Under the pieces are notes generated by a model. The model searched no databases and was not told the origin of the DNA. It was given only the letters and a program-made list of their open reading frames with translations. Made by a program: the position numbers and the translations under genes. From positions 1 to 50,538 of the forward strand of contig CADBVZ010000017.1 of assembly GCA_902798285.1 (NCBI GenBank): a stretch of 50,538 nucleotides of DNA, read 5' to 3'. This DNA is from an uncultured Prevotella sp. (GTDB lineage: Bacteria; Bacteroidota; Bacteroidia; Bacteroidales; Bacteroidaceae). Of this stretch, positions 23,810 to 32,763 are shown in pieces. The number at the start of each line of letters is the position of its first letter. Position 1 is the first letter of the stretch.

Positions 23810-25047
23810 TGAAGATTGAGGAAGTTCCACAGGACTTGAAATATTGTGAGGGCGCCGTCGTACGCGACCAGAACTATGCCGTCGATGAAGAGGGCCGTTA
23901 CCACATGGTAAAAAGTGATGGTTGGGCTCCGAAGAATGAGGCATTGGAATTGGCCTTGGAAGACGATAAGGACAAGGAGGAACGCAGTCGCATGACGATG
24001 CGTACCTCTACCGACTTCCAGGGGTTTGAGTTACCCCTCACACATCAGGCCTCAGCTCATTGTGAGAATGGTGCTATCTCAACGCTGTTGCGCTATTATG
24101 GCATTGAACTGTCTGAGCCGATGATCTTCGGTCTGGCCAGTGGATTGTTCTTTGTCCACTTGCCGTTCATCAAGATGTCGGGCATGCCTGTGACGGCTTT
24201 CCGTACCTTCCCCGGGGTGTTGTTCAAGCGTATCACAAAACTCTTGGGTATCAAGACTACGACCAGTCGTTATCTGAGTCAGGAACGAGCCATGAAGGCC
24301 CTCGACCATGTACTTATCGACCAGAAAACCCCTGTGGGCTGTGTGGTGGGTATGTTTGATCTGCCTTATTTGCCTCCTGAATACCGTTTCCGCTTTAATG
24401 GCCACAATATCTGCATCATCGGTAAGGATGAAAAGACGAATCGTTATTGTGTGCTCGACTCAAACGCCACGCAGAAGGTGTCCATCAGTCGTGAAGACCT
24501 GATGAAGGTACGTTTTGCCCCAGGCGGTACTTACCCCTTGTTGGGACAGATGTATTGGATTAAGTCTGTGCCTGAGCAGTTGCCTGATATGAAGACACTC
24601 GTTCTGAAATCCATCCGGAAGACCTGTTGGTATATGGTGTCGCAGCCCGACTTCATACCATGGGCTGGTGCTAATGGAATAATGTATCTCTCACGTCGCA
24701 TCCGTACTTGGGAGAAGACCATGGGGGCTCGCAGGGCAAAACTCAATCTGGCACAGCTGATCCGTATGCTCGAAGAGATAGGCACGGGTGGGGCAGGCTT
24801 CCGCTTTATTTATGGTGCCTTCCTGCAGGAAGCTGCTGAGAAGACAGGGCTCAGTTTCCTAAACGACTATTCTATACGTATTACGGAAATAGGTGACCTA
24901 TGGCGAGATTTTGCCTATAAGGCTTCACGTATCATCAAGAAACGTGCTGGCGAGAACTATACCTACGATGACCTGGCTGACTTGTTGCAGGTTATTGGTG
25001 AAAAAGAAAAAACCTTTTTTAGAGAACTAGCTGAGGCTGTTCGTTGA
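23809..25047 (+). CDS. BtrH-like protein, first tandem copy (candidate ACP-dependent acyltransferase)
   Basis: A 412-residue protein with a BtrH N-terminal-type domain followed by a DUF4872-like C-terminal half. A papain-like triad can be proposed: Cys85 in SAHCENGAISTLLRYYG, His199 in RFNGHNICIIG, Asp217 in YCVLDSNA. BtrH of the butirosin pathway moves an acyl chain from an ACP to an amine; here the likely transfer is of the aryl-polyene acyl from ACP to a resorcinol hydroxyl, which would make the flexirubin ester (inference). The ATG at 23809 overlaps the darB stop by one base. The neighbouring paralog is collinear and has the same three residues. Confidence 0.8.
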   Translation: MKIEEVPQDLKYCEGAVVRDQNYAVDEEGRYHMVKSDGWAPKNEALELALEDDKDKEERSRMTMRTSTDFQGFELPLTHQASAHCENGAISTLLRYYGIELSEPMIFGLASGLFFVHLPFIKMSGMPVTAFRTFPGVLFKRITKLLGIKTTTSRYLSQERAMKALDHVLIDQKTPVGCVVGMFDLPYLPPEYRFRFNGHNICIIGKDEKTNRYCVLDSNATQKVSISREDLMKVRFAPGGTYPLLGQMYWIKSVPEQLPDMKTLVLKSIRKTCWYMVSQPDFIPWAGANGIMYLSRRIRTWEKTMGARRAKLNLAQLIRMLEEIGTGGAGFRFIYGAFLQEAAEKTGLSFLNDYSIRITEIGDLWRDFAYKASRIIKKRAGENYTYDDLADLLQVIGEKEKTFFRELAEAVR

Positions 25048-25081
25048 AACATATAATGACTATTATTTCATTCTTTCGATT

Positions 25082-26362
25082 ATGAAGAAAAAAGATGTCC
25101 CTCAGGATTTGAAGTATTATAAAGGAAGTGTCATCCGTGACCTGACTTATGCAATCGATGATGATGGAAAATACCAGCCTGTCAGGAGCGATGGTTGGGC
25201 TCCCAAGACAGAAGCTTTGGACTTATTCCTCGACACGCTTGACGATAAGGATGAGCGTGATAAGATGGAGTTGTTGGTGCCTACGGAGTTCAGTGGACAT
25301 GAGTTGAAGATCAACCACAGGCATGCGGCCCATTGTGAAAACGGTACCATCTCATCGCTACTTCGTTTCTATGGCATAGAGATGTCGGAACCGATGGTGT
25401 TCGGTCTGGCTAGCGGTCTGTTCTTTGCTCATCTTACCTTTGCTAAGATGGGTGGACTGCCCGTGACAGCTTTTCGCACTTTCCCTGGTGTGCTGTTCAA
25501 GCGTATCACACGACTCCTTGGCATCAAGTCAGCCTCGAAACGATACCTCAGTAAAGAGAAGGCCATGCGTAAGCTCGACCAGCTGATCTTGGAAGAAAAG
25601 ATACCAGTAGGCTGCGTGGTGGGCATCTATGATTTGCCTTACTATCCCCCAGAAAACCGATTCCGTTTCAATGGACATAACATCTGCATCATCGGAAAAG
25701 ATGAGGAGAGTGGCGACTATCGTGTACTTGACTCCAATGCTACAGAGAAGGTGACCATCAGTCGGGAGGACCTCATTAAGGTGCGCTTTGCCAAGGGAGC
25801 CTATCCCTTGTTCGGACAGATGTATTGGATAAAGTCTATCCCTCAAGATCTGCCAGAGCGTCTGCGGACGGACAAGCCTGACAAGGAATTCCTGAAGCCT
25901 TTGGTACTCAAGGCCATCAAGGATACCTGCAGAAATATGACGTCACAGCCCAAGTGGTTCCCCTATGTTGGTGTTAATGGTATTCAGTATCTATCGCGGA
26001 GAATGCGTACGTGGGAACAGAAGGAGGGTAAGCGTCGTGCACGCATCTTACTCGTTCAGGTAATCCGTATGCTCGAGGAAATAGGAACGGGTGGCGCAGG
26101 CTTCCGTTTCGTCTATGGTGCCTTCCTGCAGGAAGCTTCAGAGCGGACTGGCATTGCCGAACTAAACGACTATTCCATTCGCATCACCGAGATAGGCGAT
26201 ATGTGGCGTGATTTCGGATATAAGGCCTCCAAGGTGTTCAAACGTCGTGCAGGTGATGATTTGACCTACAATGATCTTGCTGACATGGTCGAAAAGATCG
26301 GCGAGGCAGAGCGCTCATTTTTCCATGATTTGCAGAACGCAGTAGAAAAATATATGAAATGA
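25082..26362 (+). CDS. BtrH-like protein, second tandem copy
   Basis: A 426-residue paralog of the preceding gene, collinear from the first residue (DVPQDLKYYKGSVIRD against EVPQDLKYCEGAVVRD), with the same candidate triad Cys85, His199 and Asp217. A 12-residue insertion (about 260-271) and a longer C-terminus are the main differences. Both copies retain all proposed catalytic residues, so neither looks like a decayed duplicate; they may act on the two hydroxyls or on different acyl chains, or form a heterodimer. The stop overlaps the next ATG by 4 bp. Confidence 0.8.
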   Translation: MKKKDVPQDLKYYKGSVIRDLTYAIDDDGKYQPVRSDGWAPKTEALDLFLDTLDDKDERDKMELLVPTEFSGHELKINHRHAAHCENGTISSLLRFYGIEMSEPMVFGLASGLFFAHLTFAKMGGLPVTAFRTFPGVLFKRITRLLGIKSASKRYLSKEKAMRKLDQLILEEKIPVGCVVGIYDLPYYPPENRFRFNGHNICIIGKDEESGDYRVLDSNATEKVTISREDLIKVRFAKGAYPLFGQMYWIKSIPQDLPERLRTDKPDKEFLKPLVLKAIKDTCRNMTSQPKWFPYVGVNGIQYLSRRMRTWEQKEGKRRARILLVQVIRMLEEIGTGGAGFRFVYGAFLQEASERTGIAELNDYSIRITEIGDMWRDFGYKASKVFKRRAGDDLTYNDLADMVEKIGEAERSFFHDLQNAVEKYMK

Positions 26363-27189
26363 ACTCAAGATATTACACATTTATTATTGTTCTCTTGGTG
26401 TCGTTGAGCGTGAGAGCTTATAAGTTGACACCCTATATCCCCAAGGATAACCCTACGGGTACTGGTGTTATTGTTTGTCCTGGTGGCAGCTATTGCTGGC
26501 TCGATAAGAAAGGCGAGGGTGAGAATGTAGCCCGTTGGTTAAACAGCAATGGTATTGCGGCTTTTGTACTCGAGTACAGTCATGCGGGTTGGGCATCGTT
26601 TGCATTTCATGTACACACAGCCGGACGTAAGTATCCTGCTGGTTTCAATGATCTCTGTGATGCGCTCGATAGTGTGCGTGTTCATGCTGATGAATATGGC
26701 ATAAGGAAAGATCGCATCGGATGTATGGGATTCTCAGCTGGTGGTCATCTGGTGATGAATGTCGCAGAGCAATTGGCAGGCAAACCTGAGAGTCCGTTCT
26801 TCGTAGCTCCTCTCTATCCCGTTGTTTCAATGACTCATCCCACTACCCATAAGCGTTCACGTCGTGGCTTGCTGGGTGAGTTTCCGAAGGAAGATCTGAA
26901 GGAGGCACTCTCACTCGAGAAACATGTGCCAGCTGAGTGCCCACCAGTATTCCTGATGAATTGCGACGATGATCCCATCGTCCATTACCACAACGCCGAA
27001 ATGCTCGACTCAGCTCTGACAGCACAGCATATTCCGCATCAGTATGAGCATTATCGCACTGGTGGCCATGGTTTTGGCGTTTCGCCAGAGAAAACTACTG
27101 AAGAAGCCATTCAATGGAAGACGCGTTTTCTGAATTGGCTTTACAGACTACTGGATAGTGATAAATTAATGGTGAAGAATGATGATTAA
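26359..27189 (+). CDS. Secreted alpha/beta-hydrolase (esterase)
   Basis: A 276-residue alpha/beta-hydrolase with a signal peptide (about 1-20, YYTFIIVLLVSLSVRA). GVIVCPGGSY matches the oxyanion region, GFSAGGHLVMN carries the nucleophile Ser, MNCDDDPIVHYHNAEM the Asp, and TGGHGFG the His, a complete triad of the acetyl-xylan-esterase/BD-FAE type. In the periplasm it could deacylate a precursor or intermediate of the product. It overlaps the preceding gene by 4 bp and the following by 11 bp. Confidence 0.87.
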   Translation: MNSRYYTFIIVLLVSLSVRAYKLTPYIPKDNPTGTGVIVCPGGSYCWLDKKGEGENVARWLNSNGIAAFVLEYSHAGWASFAFHVHTAGRKYPAGFNDLCDALDSVRVHADEYGIRKDRIGCMGFSAGGHLVMNVAEQLAGKPESPFFVAPLYPVVSMTHPTTHKRSRRGLLGEFPKEDLKEALSLEKHVPAECPPVFLMNCDDDPIVHYHNAEMLDSALTAQHIPHQYEHYRTGGHGFGVSPEKTTEEAIQWKTRFLNWLYRLLDSDKLMVKNDD

Positions 27190-30064
27190 TTTCTTCCTAC
27201 ATATATTCGACGTATTGCAGAAACGTCGCAGCCTCGCCCGTTGGCTGTTGGCTGGCATCACTGTCATATTGATGGCGATGATGGCTTCGCTGACGTATAA
27301 CGAGAATATTTACGATTTCCTGCCCGTTAGCGGCAATGAGCAGAAGGCCATTACGTTGTATCAGGACATCTCTGGTGGTCAGCGTGTCTTTGCCATGTTC
27401 CGTATGAAGGAAGGTGCTGATGCCGATCGTCTTGCTGAGGCTGTGGATACTTTCGCCCAGAAAGTCCAGCCCATAGCCGACAGAGGCCATATCACTGAAG
27501 TAACCACTCAGGTTGACTTTGAGAAGGTTACTGGCATTACTGATTTCGTCTATCATAATATGCCGTTGATGCTCTCCGATTCCGACTATGTGCGGATGGA
27601 GCAGATACTTTCGGATCCTGATATGGCCGACGAGCAGTTGGCTAACGATGTGCAGATGATCTTAATGCCTGCCACAGGTTTCTTTACGTCTAATATCAGC
27701 AATGATCCCCTGGGACTCTTCGCTCCTGTGATGGATCGTCTTCAGGCCCGTCAGCAGGCACAGCCTATCGAGATTGACAACGGCTATATCTATACTCCAG
27801 GTAAGCAGGCTGCCCTGGCGATGATGACCACACCTTATGGTGCCATGGAATCAGCCAATAACAGCATGCTCGTTAGTGAGGTAGATAGTGCTGCACAGCT
27901 GACGATGCAGAGCATGCCCGATGTAGATGTAGCAATGACGGGTGCACCTGTGATTGCAGTTGGTAATGCTTCGCAGATTAAGATCGACAGTAAGTGGGCC
28001 ATTTCTATCGCCGTGACACTCATTCTGTTGCTCCTAGTATTCTCCTTCCGTAAGGTGAAGCATCTGGTGCTCATTGGAGTGGCAATCGTCTTTGGCTGGC
28101 TCTTTGCTATGGGCTTCATGGCGGTCATCCGTAGTGATGTGTCGCTGATAGTGCTTGGCATCGGCTCTATGATTATTGGTATTGCAGTAAACTATCCGCT
28201 TCACTTCGTGCTTCATACCGATCATGGTGGTACGACCCGCGAAGTATTGAAAGAAATGGTATCCCCGTTGTTGATAGGTAATATCACGACTGTGGGTGCT
28301 TTTGCCTCGCTGATACCCCTCGATGCGCCAGCCCTGCGCGATCTGGGTTTGTTTGCTGCCTTTATGCTCGTAGGTACCATCCTCTTTGTGCTCGTATTTT
28401 TGCCCCATCTGGTGAAACAACGCGAGACAGCAGGCGAGGAGCGGCTTACGTTTGGTAAGATATCCTCTATGTCGCCTGAGCGCCATCGTTGGCTCTTATG
28501 GGTTATCTTTGCTCTGACGTTTGTTTTCGGTTGGTACAGTCTTGATACATCCTTCGACACCAATATGCACAACATTAACTACATGACCGATGAGCAGAAA
28601 GAATTGCTGTCGAGCATGAATGCCTCAGTGGGCATCAACGATACGGTGAATGTGTATATGGTAACTGAGGGAGAAACATGGGATGCTGCCCTGACGAAGC
28701 GCAAACAGATGGCTTCGACACTCGACAGTCTCCAGAAGGCTGGTGCCCTGAATACCTATTCTGATGCGACGACGCTGATCTGCAGCCAGGAGGAGCAACT
28801 GCATAGAATAGCGAAATGGAATGATTTCTGGAATCGTCATAGTGAGGAGGTGTTGTCGCTGTTAAGTCGTAAGGCTCCTCAGCATGGATTCAGTAAGGAG
28901 GCTTTCGGCGGATTCGAGGCTATCATTTCTGATACCTATTCTATCAAGCCTTTTGAGTATTTCGAACCACTTCGCTCAGTGCTGCTTAATAATTCGTTCA
29001 GCACCAGTACAGGTGGTTGCTCAGTGGTTGATGTGATTGATGCCCGTGATAAGGATCTCGCTTCGTTAGAGTCGGCATTGAATGAACGATTAGGAGAAGA
29101 TGGTTATGCCTTCGATTTCGTCCGGATGAACAGTGCCATTGCCAATTCACTCTCCGATGACTTCAACTATATCGGTTTTGCCTGTGGATTCATTGTGTTC
29201 CTTTTCTTGTGGATATCATTCGGCAGACTGGAACTCAGTCTGTTGGCATTCCTCCCGATGGCATTGGGCTGGATATGGATCTTGGGTATTATGAGTATGC
29301 TCGACATGCAGTTCAATATTGTCAATGTGATTCTGGCAACCTTTATCTTCGGACAGGGTGACGACTATACCATCTTTATTACTGATGGACTGATTAACGA
29401 GTTTGCCTATAAGAAGAAACTGCTGCCCTCATATAAGAACAGCATTGTCATCTCAGCCTTGATAATGTTTATTGGTATGGGTTCGCTGATTGTAGCCAAG
29501 CATCCTGCCCTGCATTCTTTGGCAGAGGTAACCATCGTGGGTATGTTCACCGTTGTGCTGATGGCATGGGTTGTGCCACCTTTGATTTTCGGCTGGCTGG
29601 TAAAACGTCATGGTGAAATTCGTCCTGAACCTATCACCCTTTCACTGATCCTGCGTAAGCTGATGCATCGTGGTAACCCCTACGAAGCAGGTACTTCGCA
29701 TTATTATCATGATTACATCATTGGCAAATACACCTATAAAGGCTATGGCATTGAACGAGAGACAAGACACTTGCTGAAACAATACGATGATTTCAGTCAG
29801 TGGATTGATACGGATAAGTCTATGGATAAAGTTTCAGTCATCAATGCTGGACGTGGACAGTTCTCTTTGCTCTATGCTCTGGTACATCCCGAAACGCAAG
29901 TATTCTCATATGCCAACGATCCTGATGATGTGGCTCTGGCTGCAGCTTGTGAGCCGATGCCTGCTAATCTCCATGTGGCCTATTCTGATGGAGAGATAAA
30001 GGAAACATCTGATGGAATGATTATTAACCTGAATGAAATAGTAAAAACGAATCATAATGAATAG
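27179..30064 (+). CDS. MMPL/RND-family exporter with a C-terminal Rossmann-like domain
   Basis: A 961-residue protein. Two halves each have one N-terminal helix, a large periplasmic domain and five helices: helix near 20-40, periplasmic part about 45-270, helices about 275-420, helix about 437-455, periplasmic part about 460-655, helices about 660-815. This is the MMPL layout used to export lipids and polyenes. After the membrane part, residues about 870-957 look like a truncated SAM-methyltransferase fold (VSVINAGRGQFSLLYAL, then VFSYANDPDDVALAA), with the glycine motif reduced to NAGRG. The stop overlaps the next gene by 8 bp. Confidence 0.88.
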   Translation: MMINFFLHIFDVLQKRRSLARWLLAGITVILMAMMASLTYNENIYDFLPVSGNEQKAITLYQDISGGQRVFAMFRMKEGADADRLAEAVDTFAQKVQPIADRGHITEVTTQVDFEKVTGITDFVYHNMPLMLSDSDYVRMEQILSDPDMADEQLANDVQMILMPATGFFTSNISNDPLGLFAPVMDRLQARQQAQPIEIDNGYIYTPGKQAALAMMTTPYGAMESANNSMLVSEVDSAAQLTMQSMPDVDVAMTGAPVIAVGNASQIKIDSKWAISIAVTLILLLLVFSFRKVKHLVLIGVAIVFGWLFAMGFMAVIRSDVSLIVLGIGSMIIGIAVNYPLHFVLHTDHGGTTREVLKEMVSPLLIGNITTVGAFASLIPLDAPALRDLGLFAAFMLVGTILFVLVFLPHLVKQRETAGEERLTFGKISSMSPERHRWLLWVIFALTFVFGWYSLDTSFDTNMHNINYMTDEQKELLSSMNASVGINDTVNVYMVTEGETWDAALTKRKQMASTLDSLQKAGALNTYSDATTLICSQEEQLHRIAKWNDFWNRHSEEVLSLLSRKAPQHGFSKEAFGGFEAIISDTYSIKPFEYFEPLRSVLLNNSFSTSTGGCSVVDVIDARDKDLASLESALNERLGEDGYAFDFVRMNSAIANSLSDDFNYIGFACGFIVFLFLWISFGRLELSLLAFLPMALGWIWILGIMSMLDMQFNIVNVILATFIFGQGDDYTIFITDGLINEFAYKKKLLPSYKNSIVISALIMFIGMGSLIVAKHPALHSLAEVTIVGMFTVVLMAWVVPPLIFGWLVKRHGEIRPEPITLSLILRKLMHRGNPYEAGTSHYYHDYIIGKYTYKGYGIERETRHLLKQYDDFSQWIDTDKSMDKVSVINAGRGQFSLLYALVHPETQVFSYANDPDDVALAAACEPMPANLHVAYSDGEIKETSDGMIINLNEIVKTNHNE

Positions 30065-31199
30065 CAAGTTTGACGACATTAGACCATATACCGATGCGGA
30101 GATCCCATCGGCTATGAGTCGTATCGCAGAGAGCCAGATGCTGCCTCTATTGGCATCGTATGTTTGCCCTGAAAAACCGCTCGACGAAGTACGTCAGATG
30201 CTGCTTGGTTTTAAGACCATCAAGGACTTTCAGCATGGTATTATGTACCATGTGAACGAGCAGATTATCAAGAATAGTATCACGTCGTTCTCTTATGGCG
30301 GAACAGAGTATCTGGAGAAAGATAAACCTTATCTGCTTGTTAGCAATCATCGTGATATCATGCTCGATGCCTCGTTGCTGCAGAATCTGTTTGTTGACTT
30401 GAAAATGGAGACGTCGCAGATTACGTTTGGAGCTAATCTGATGATGAATCCTCTGGTGGTCGACATCGGTAAGTCGAACAAGATGTTCCGTGTAGAACGT
30501 CCAGGAGGCAGCATTAAGGACTTTTATAAAAGTAGCCTTCATCTGTCAGAGTATATCCGTCACGCCATCACTGAGCAGCATGAGTCCGTGTGGATAGCAC
30601 AGCGCAATGGCAGAACTAAGGATGGTAACGATCAGACCGATCAGGGCATCATCAAGATGTTCTGTATGAGTAAGCAGGAGGATAAGATTGCTGCCTTGAG
30701 TGAGCTGAATATCCTGCCGATAGCCGTCTCTTACGAATGGGAGTCGTGCGACATTCTGAAAGCCATCGAACTCTATGAGAGTCAGAAGGTGAAATATATC
30801 AAGAAGCCAGGCGAGGATCTGAACAGTATCCTTACAGGTATTCTTCAGCCTAAGGGACGTGTGCATTTCGAGTTCTGTCCGATGATAACATCAGAAGAAC
30901 TGCAGCAGTATAACGATTGTACTAACAATGATTATCACAAGCAGGTAGCTCATCTTCTCGATGAGAGAATTCACAAAGCCTATCGCCTGTGGCCCAACAA
31001 CTATATTGCCCATGATATGCTCTATGGTCAGCAGCGTTTCATCCATGAATATACCAAGGAGGAACGTGCAGCCTTTGAGGCTCATCTGGCTAAGTTGGAT
31101 AACTACGATAGTGATCTGGAAATCTTGCGTGATCTGTTATTGGGTATCTACGCAAATCCTGTTTGCAATAAAGAACGATTAGAAAAAACAGAAAAATAA
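30057..31199 (+). CDS. Membrane-associated glycerolipid acyltransferase-like protein
   Basis: A 380-residue acyltransferase of the PlsC superfamily with H-x4-D in LLVSNHRDIMLDASLL (about residues 97-112), the second block in MFRVERPGG (142-150) and IAQRNGRTKDGNDQTDQG (180-197) in place of the usual EGTRS. The length suggests the PlsB-like or GPAT-type subset rather than PlsC. It probably acylates the product or its lipid anchor. Starts in the 3' end of the exporter gene. Confidence 0.82.
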   Translation: MNSKFDDIRPYTDAEIPSAMSRIAESQMLPLLASYVCPEKPLDEVRQMLLGFKTIKDFQHGIMYHVNEQIIKNSITSFSYGGTEYLEKDKPYLLVSNHRDIMLDASLLQNLFVDLKMETSQITFGANLMMNPLVVDIGKSNKMFRVERPGGSIKDFYKSSLHLSEYIRHAITEQHESVWIAQRNGRTKDGNDQTDQGIIKMFCMSKQEDKIAALSELNILPIAVSYEWESCDILKAIELYESQKVKYIKKPGEDLNSILTGILQPKGRVHFEFCPMITSEELQQYNDCTNNDYHKQVAHLLDERIHKAYRLWPNNYIAHDMLYGQQRFIHEYTKEERAAFEAHLAKLDNYDSDLEILRDLLLGIYANPVCNKERLEKTEK

Positions 31200-31203
31200 A
31201 GAT

Positions 31204-31428
31204 ATGAAAGAGAAAATAAGAGAATTGTTGGAGAATGTGCTCCCGCTGGTGGATTTCGATTCAGAGTTTCTGTTCAGTGAACTCGATTCACTGGGAGTAA
31301 CAACTATCCTGATGACACTTTCTGACGAGTATGGTATCAAACTTGAGGCTCAGGATGCAACGCCCAAGAATCTGAAGACCCTCGACAGCATTGTGGCGAT
31401 GGTGGAAAAGAAACTTTCTGAAAAGTAA
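31204..31428 (+). CDS. Acyl carrier protein (third)
   Basis: A 74-residue ACP with the site SELDSLGVTTILMTLSDEYGI; Ser at about residue 29. It lies 4 bp after the acyltransferase and 6 bp before the AMP-forming ligase, so it is the most likely acceptor of the activated starter acid, the role described for a separate ACP in aryl-polyene biosynthesis. Confidence 0.9.
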   Translation: MKEKIRELLENVLPLVDFDSEFLFSELDSLGVTTILMTLSDEYGIKLEAQDATPKNLKTLDSIVAMVEKKLSEK

Positions 31429-31434
31429 GACGTG

Positions 31435-32763
31435 ATGCATTTAGAGGATTATCTTAAGAGGAATGCCCAGCAGTATCCTTCAAAGCTGGCCGTTATCTGC
31501 GACAACGAACAGTGTACCTATGAGGAACTGTACAATCGCTCGTTAGCAAAAGCCTCCGAACTAAAGGCAGAATCGTTGAAGGTAGGACAGATCGTATGCC
31601 TGAGGGCTTATTCCTCTATCGACTTTCTGGTGTCTTATTTCGCACTTCACATGATAGGGTGTGTGGCAGCTCCGTTGGAGAAGGATATCCCCGATGCCTC
31701 GTTCGATAAGATTTCTCAGGAGTTGGGTGCTTATACTACGCCTGATGGTGTGGCCGACGTGCTGTATACCACTGGCACCACAGGTAAGTCGAAGGGTGTG
31801 ATGATAAGCCATCGTACTATTGTTGCCGATGCTGAGAATCTGATTGGTGGTCAGGGCTTTAGCCATGAGTTGGTGTTCGTCATCAATGGTCCCATGAATC
31901 ATATCGGCAGTTTGTCGAAGGTGTATCCTGTAATTCTGTTGGGAGCCACACTGATCATTGTCGACGGACTGAAGGATATGAATAAGTTCTTCGATGCTTT
32001 CGATTATCCTGCTGAGAAGATGGCTACGTTCCTGGTTCCTGCCAGCATCAGGATCCTGATTGAGTTCAGTTCTGATAAGTTGGCTGCTTTGGCAGAAAAA
32101 ATGGATTTTATCGAGACGGGTGCTGCAGCTATCTCGCATGCCGATATGGAGACGCTTTGCCGCCTGTTGCCAAAGACCAGATTATATAATACCTACGCTT
32201 CTACAGAAACCGGTATCATCTGTACCTATAATTATAATGACGGACAGTGTATTGCCGGATGTTTGGGACGTCCCATGCAGCATTCTCAGATATTCATCAC
32301 TGAGAAAGGCCTTATTGCCTGTAAGGGCGACACGCTGATGACGGGTTATGTGGGCGATCCAGAGCGAACCGCTTCCATCTTGAAGAACGATACCATCTAT
32401 ACTTCTGATATCGGACGTATTGACGAACAGGGCATGTTGCATCTCTCAGGTCGTGAGGGCGATGTTATCAATGTGGGTGGTTTCAAGGTGGCTCCTACGG
32501 AAGTAGAGGATGTAGTAATGTCGTATCCAGGCGTCAGAGAGTGTATCTGTATCTCTGTCGATCATCGCATCACAGGAAAGGCCTTGAAACTGTTGGTGGC
32601 TATGACTGAAGGCAATACGCTCGACAAGCGGGCTTTGGCTCATTTCCTGAAATCAAAACTTGAGGCTTATAAGGTTCCCTTGCTTTACGAGCAGGTTGAT
32701 GCTATCAAGAGAACGTATAACGGTAAAATTAATCGGAAATTTTATTCTGAGTTGAAACAATAA
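31435..32763 (+). CDS. AMP-forming acyl/aryl-ACP ligase
   Basis: A 442-residue adenylate-forming enzyme with the P-loop-like motif YTTGTTGKSKGVMISH, YNTYASTETG, YTSDIGRIDEQG and KINRKF with the catalytic Lys near the C-terminus. It is a short member of the family. In aryl-polyene clusters this enzyme activates the aromatic starter acid and loads it on ACP. ATG at 31435 is preferred over GTG at 31432. The 3' end overlaps recQ, which is on the other strand, by 35 bp. No ammonia-lyase or chorismate-lyase gene is in the window to supply the starter. Confidence 0.88.
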   Translation: MHLEDYLKRNAQQYPSKLAVICDNEQCTYEELYNRSLAKASELKAESLKVGQIVCLRAYSSIDFLVSYFALHMIGCVAAPLEKDIPDASFDKISQELGAYTTPDGVADVLYTTGTTGKSKGVMISHRTIVADAENLIGGQGFSHELVFVINGPMNHIGSLSKVYPVILLGATLIIVDGLKDMNKFFDAFDYPAEKMATFLVPASIRILIEFSSDKLAALAEKMDFIETGAAAISHADMETLCRLLPKTRLYNTYASTETGIICTYNYNDGQCIAGCLGRPMQHSQIFITEKGLIACKGDTLMTGYVGDPERTASILKNDTIYTSDIGRIDEQGMLHLSGREGDVINVGGFKVAPTEVEDVVMSYPGVRECICISVDHRITGKALKLLVAMTEGNTLDKRALAHFLKSKLEAYKVPLLYEQVDAIKRTYNGKINRKFYSELKQ

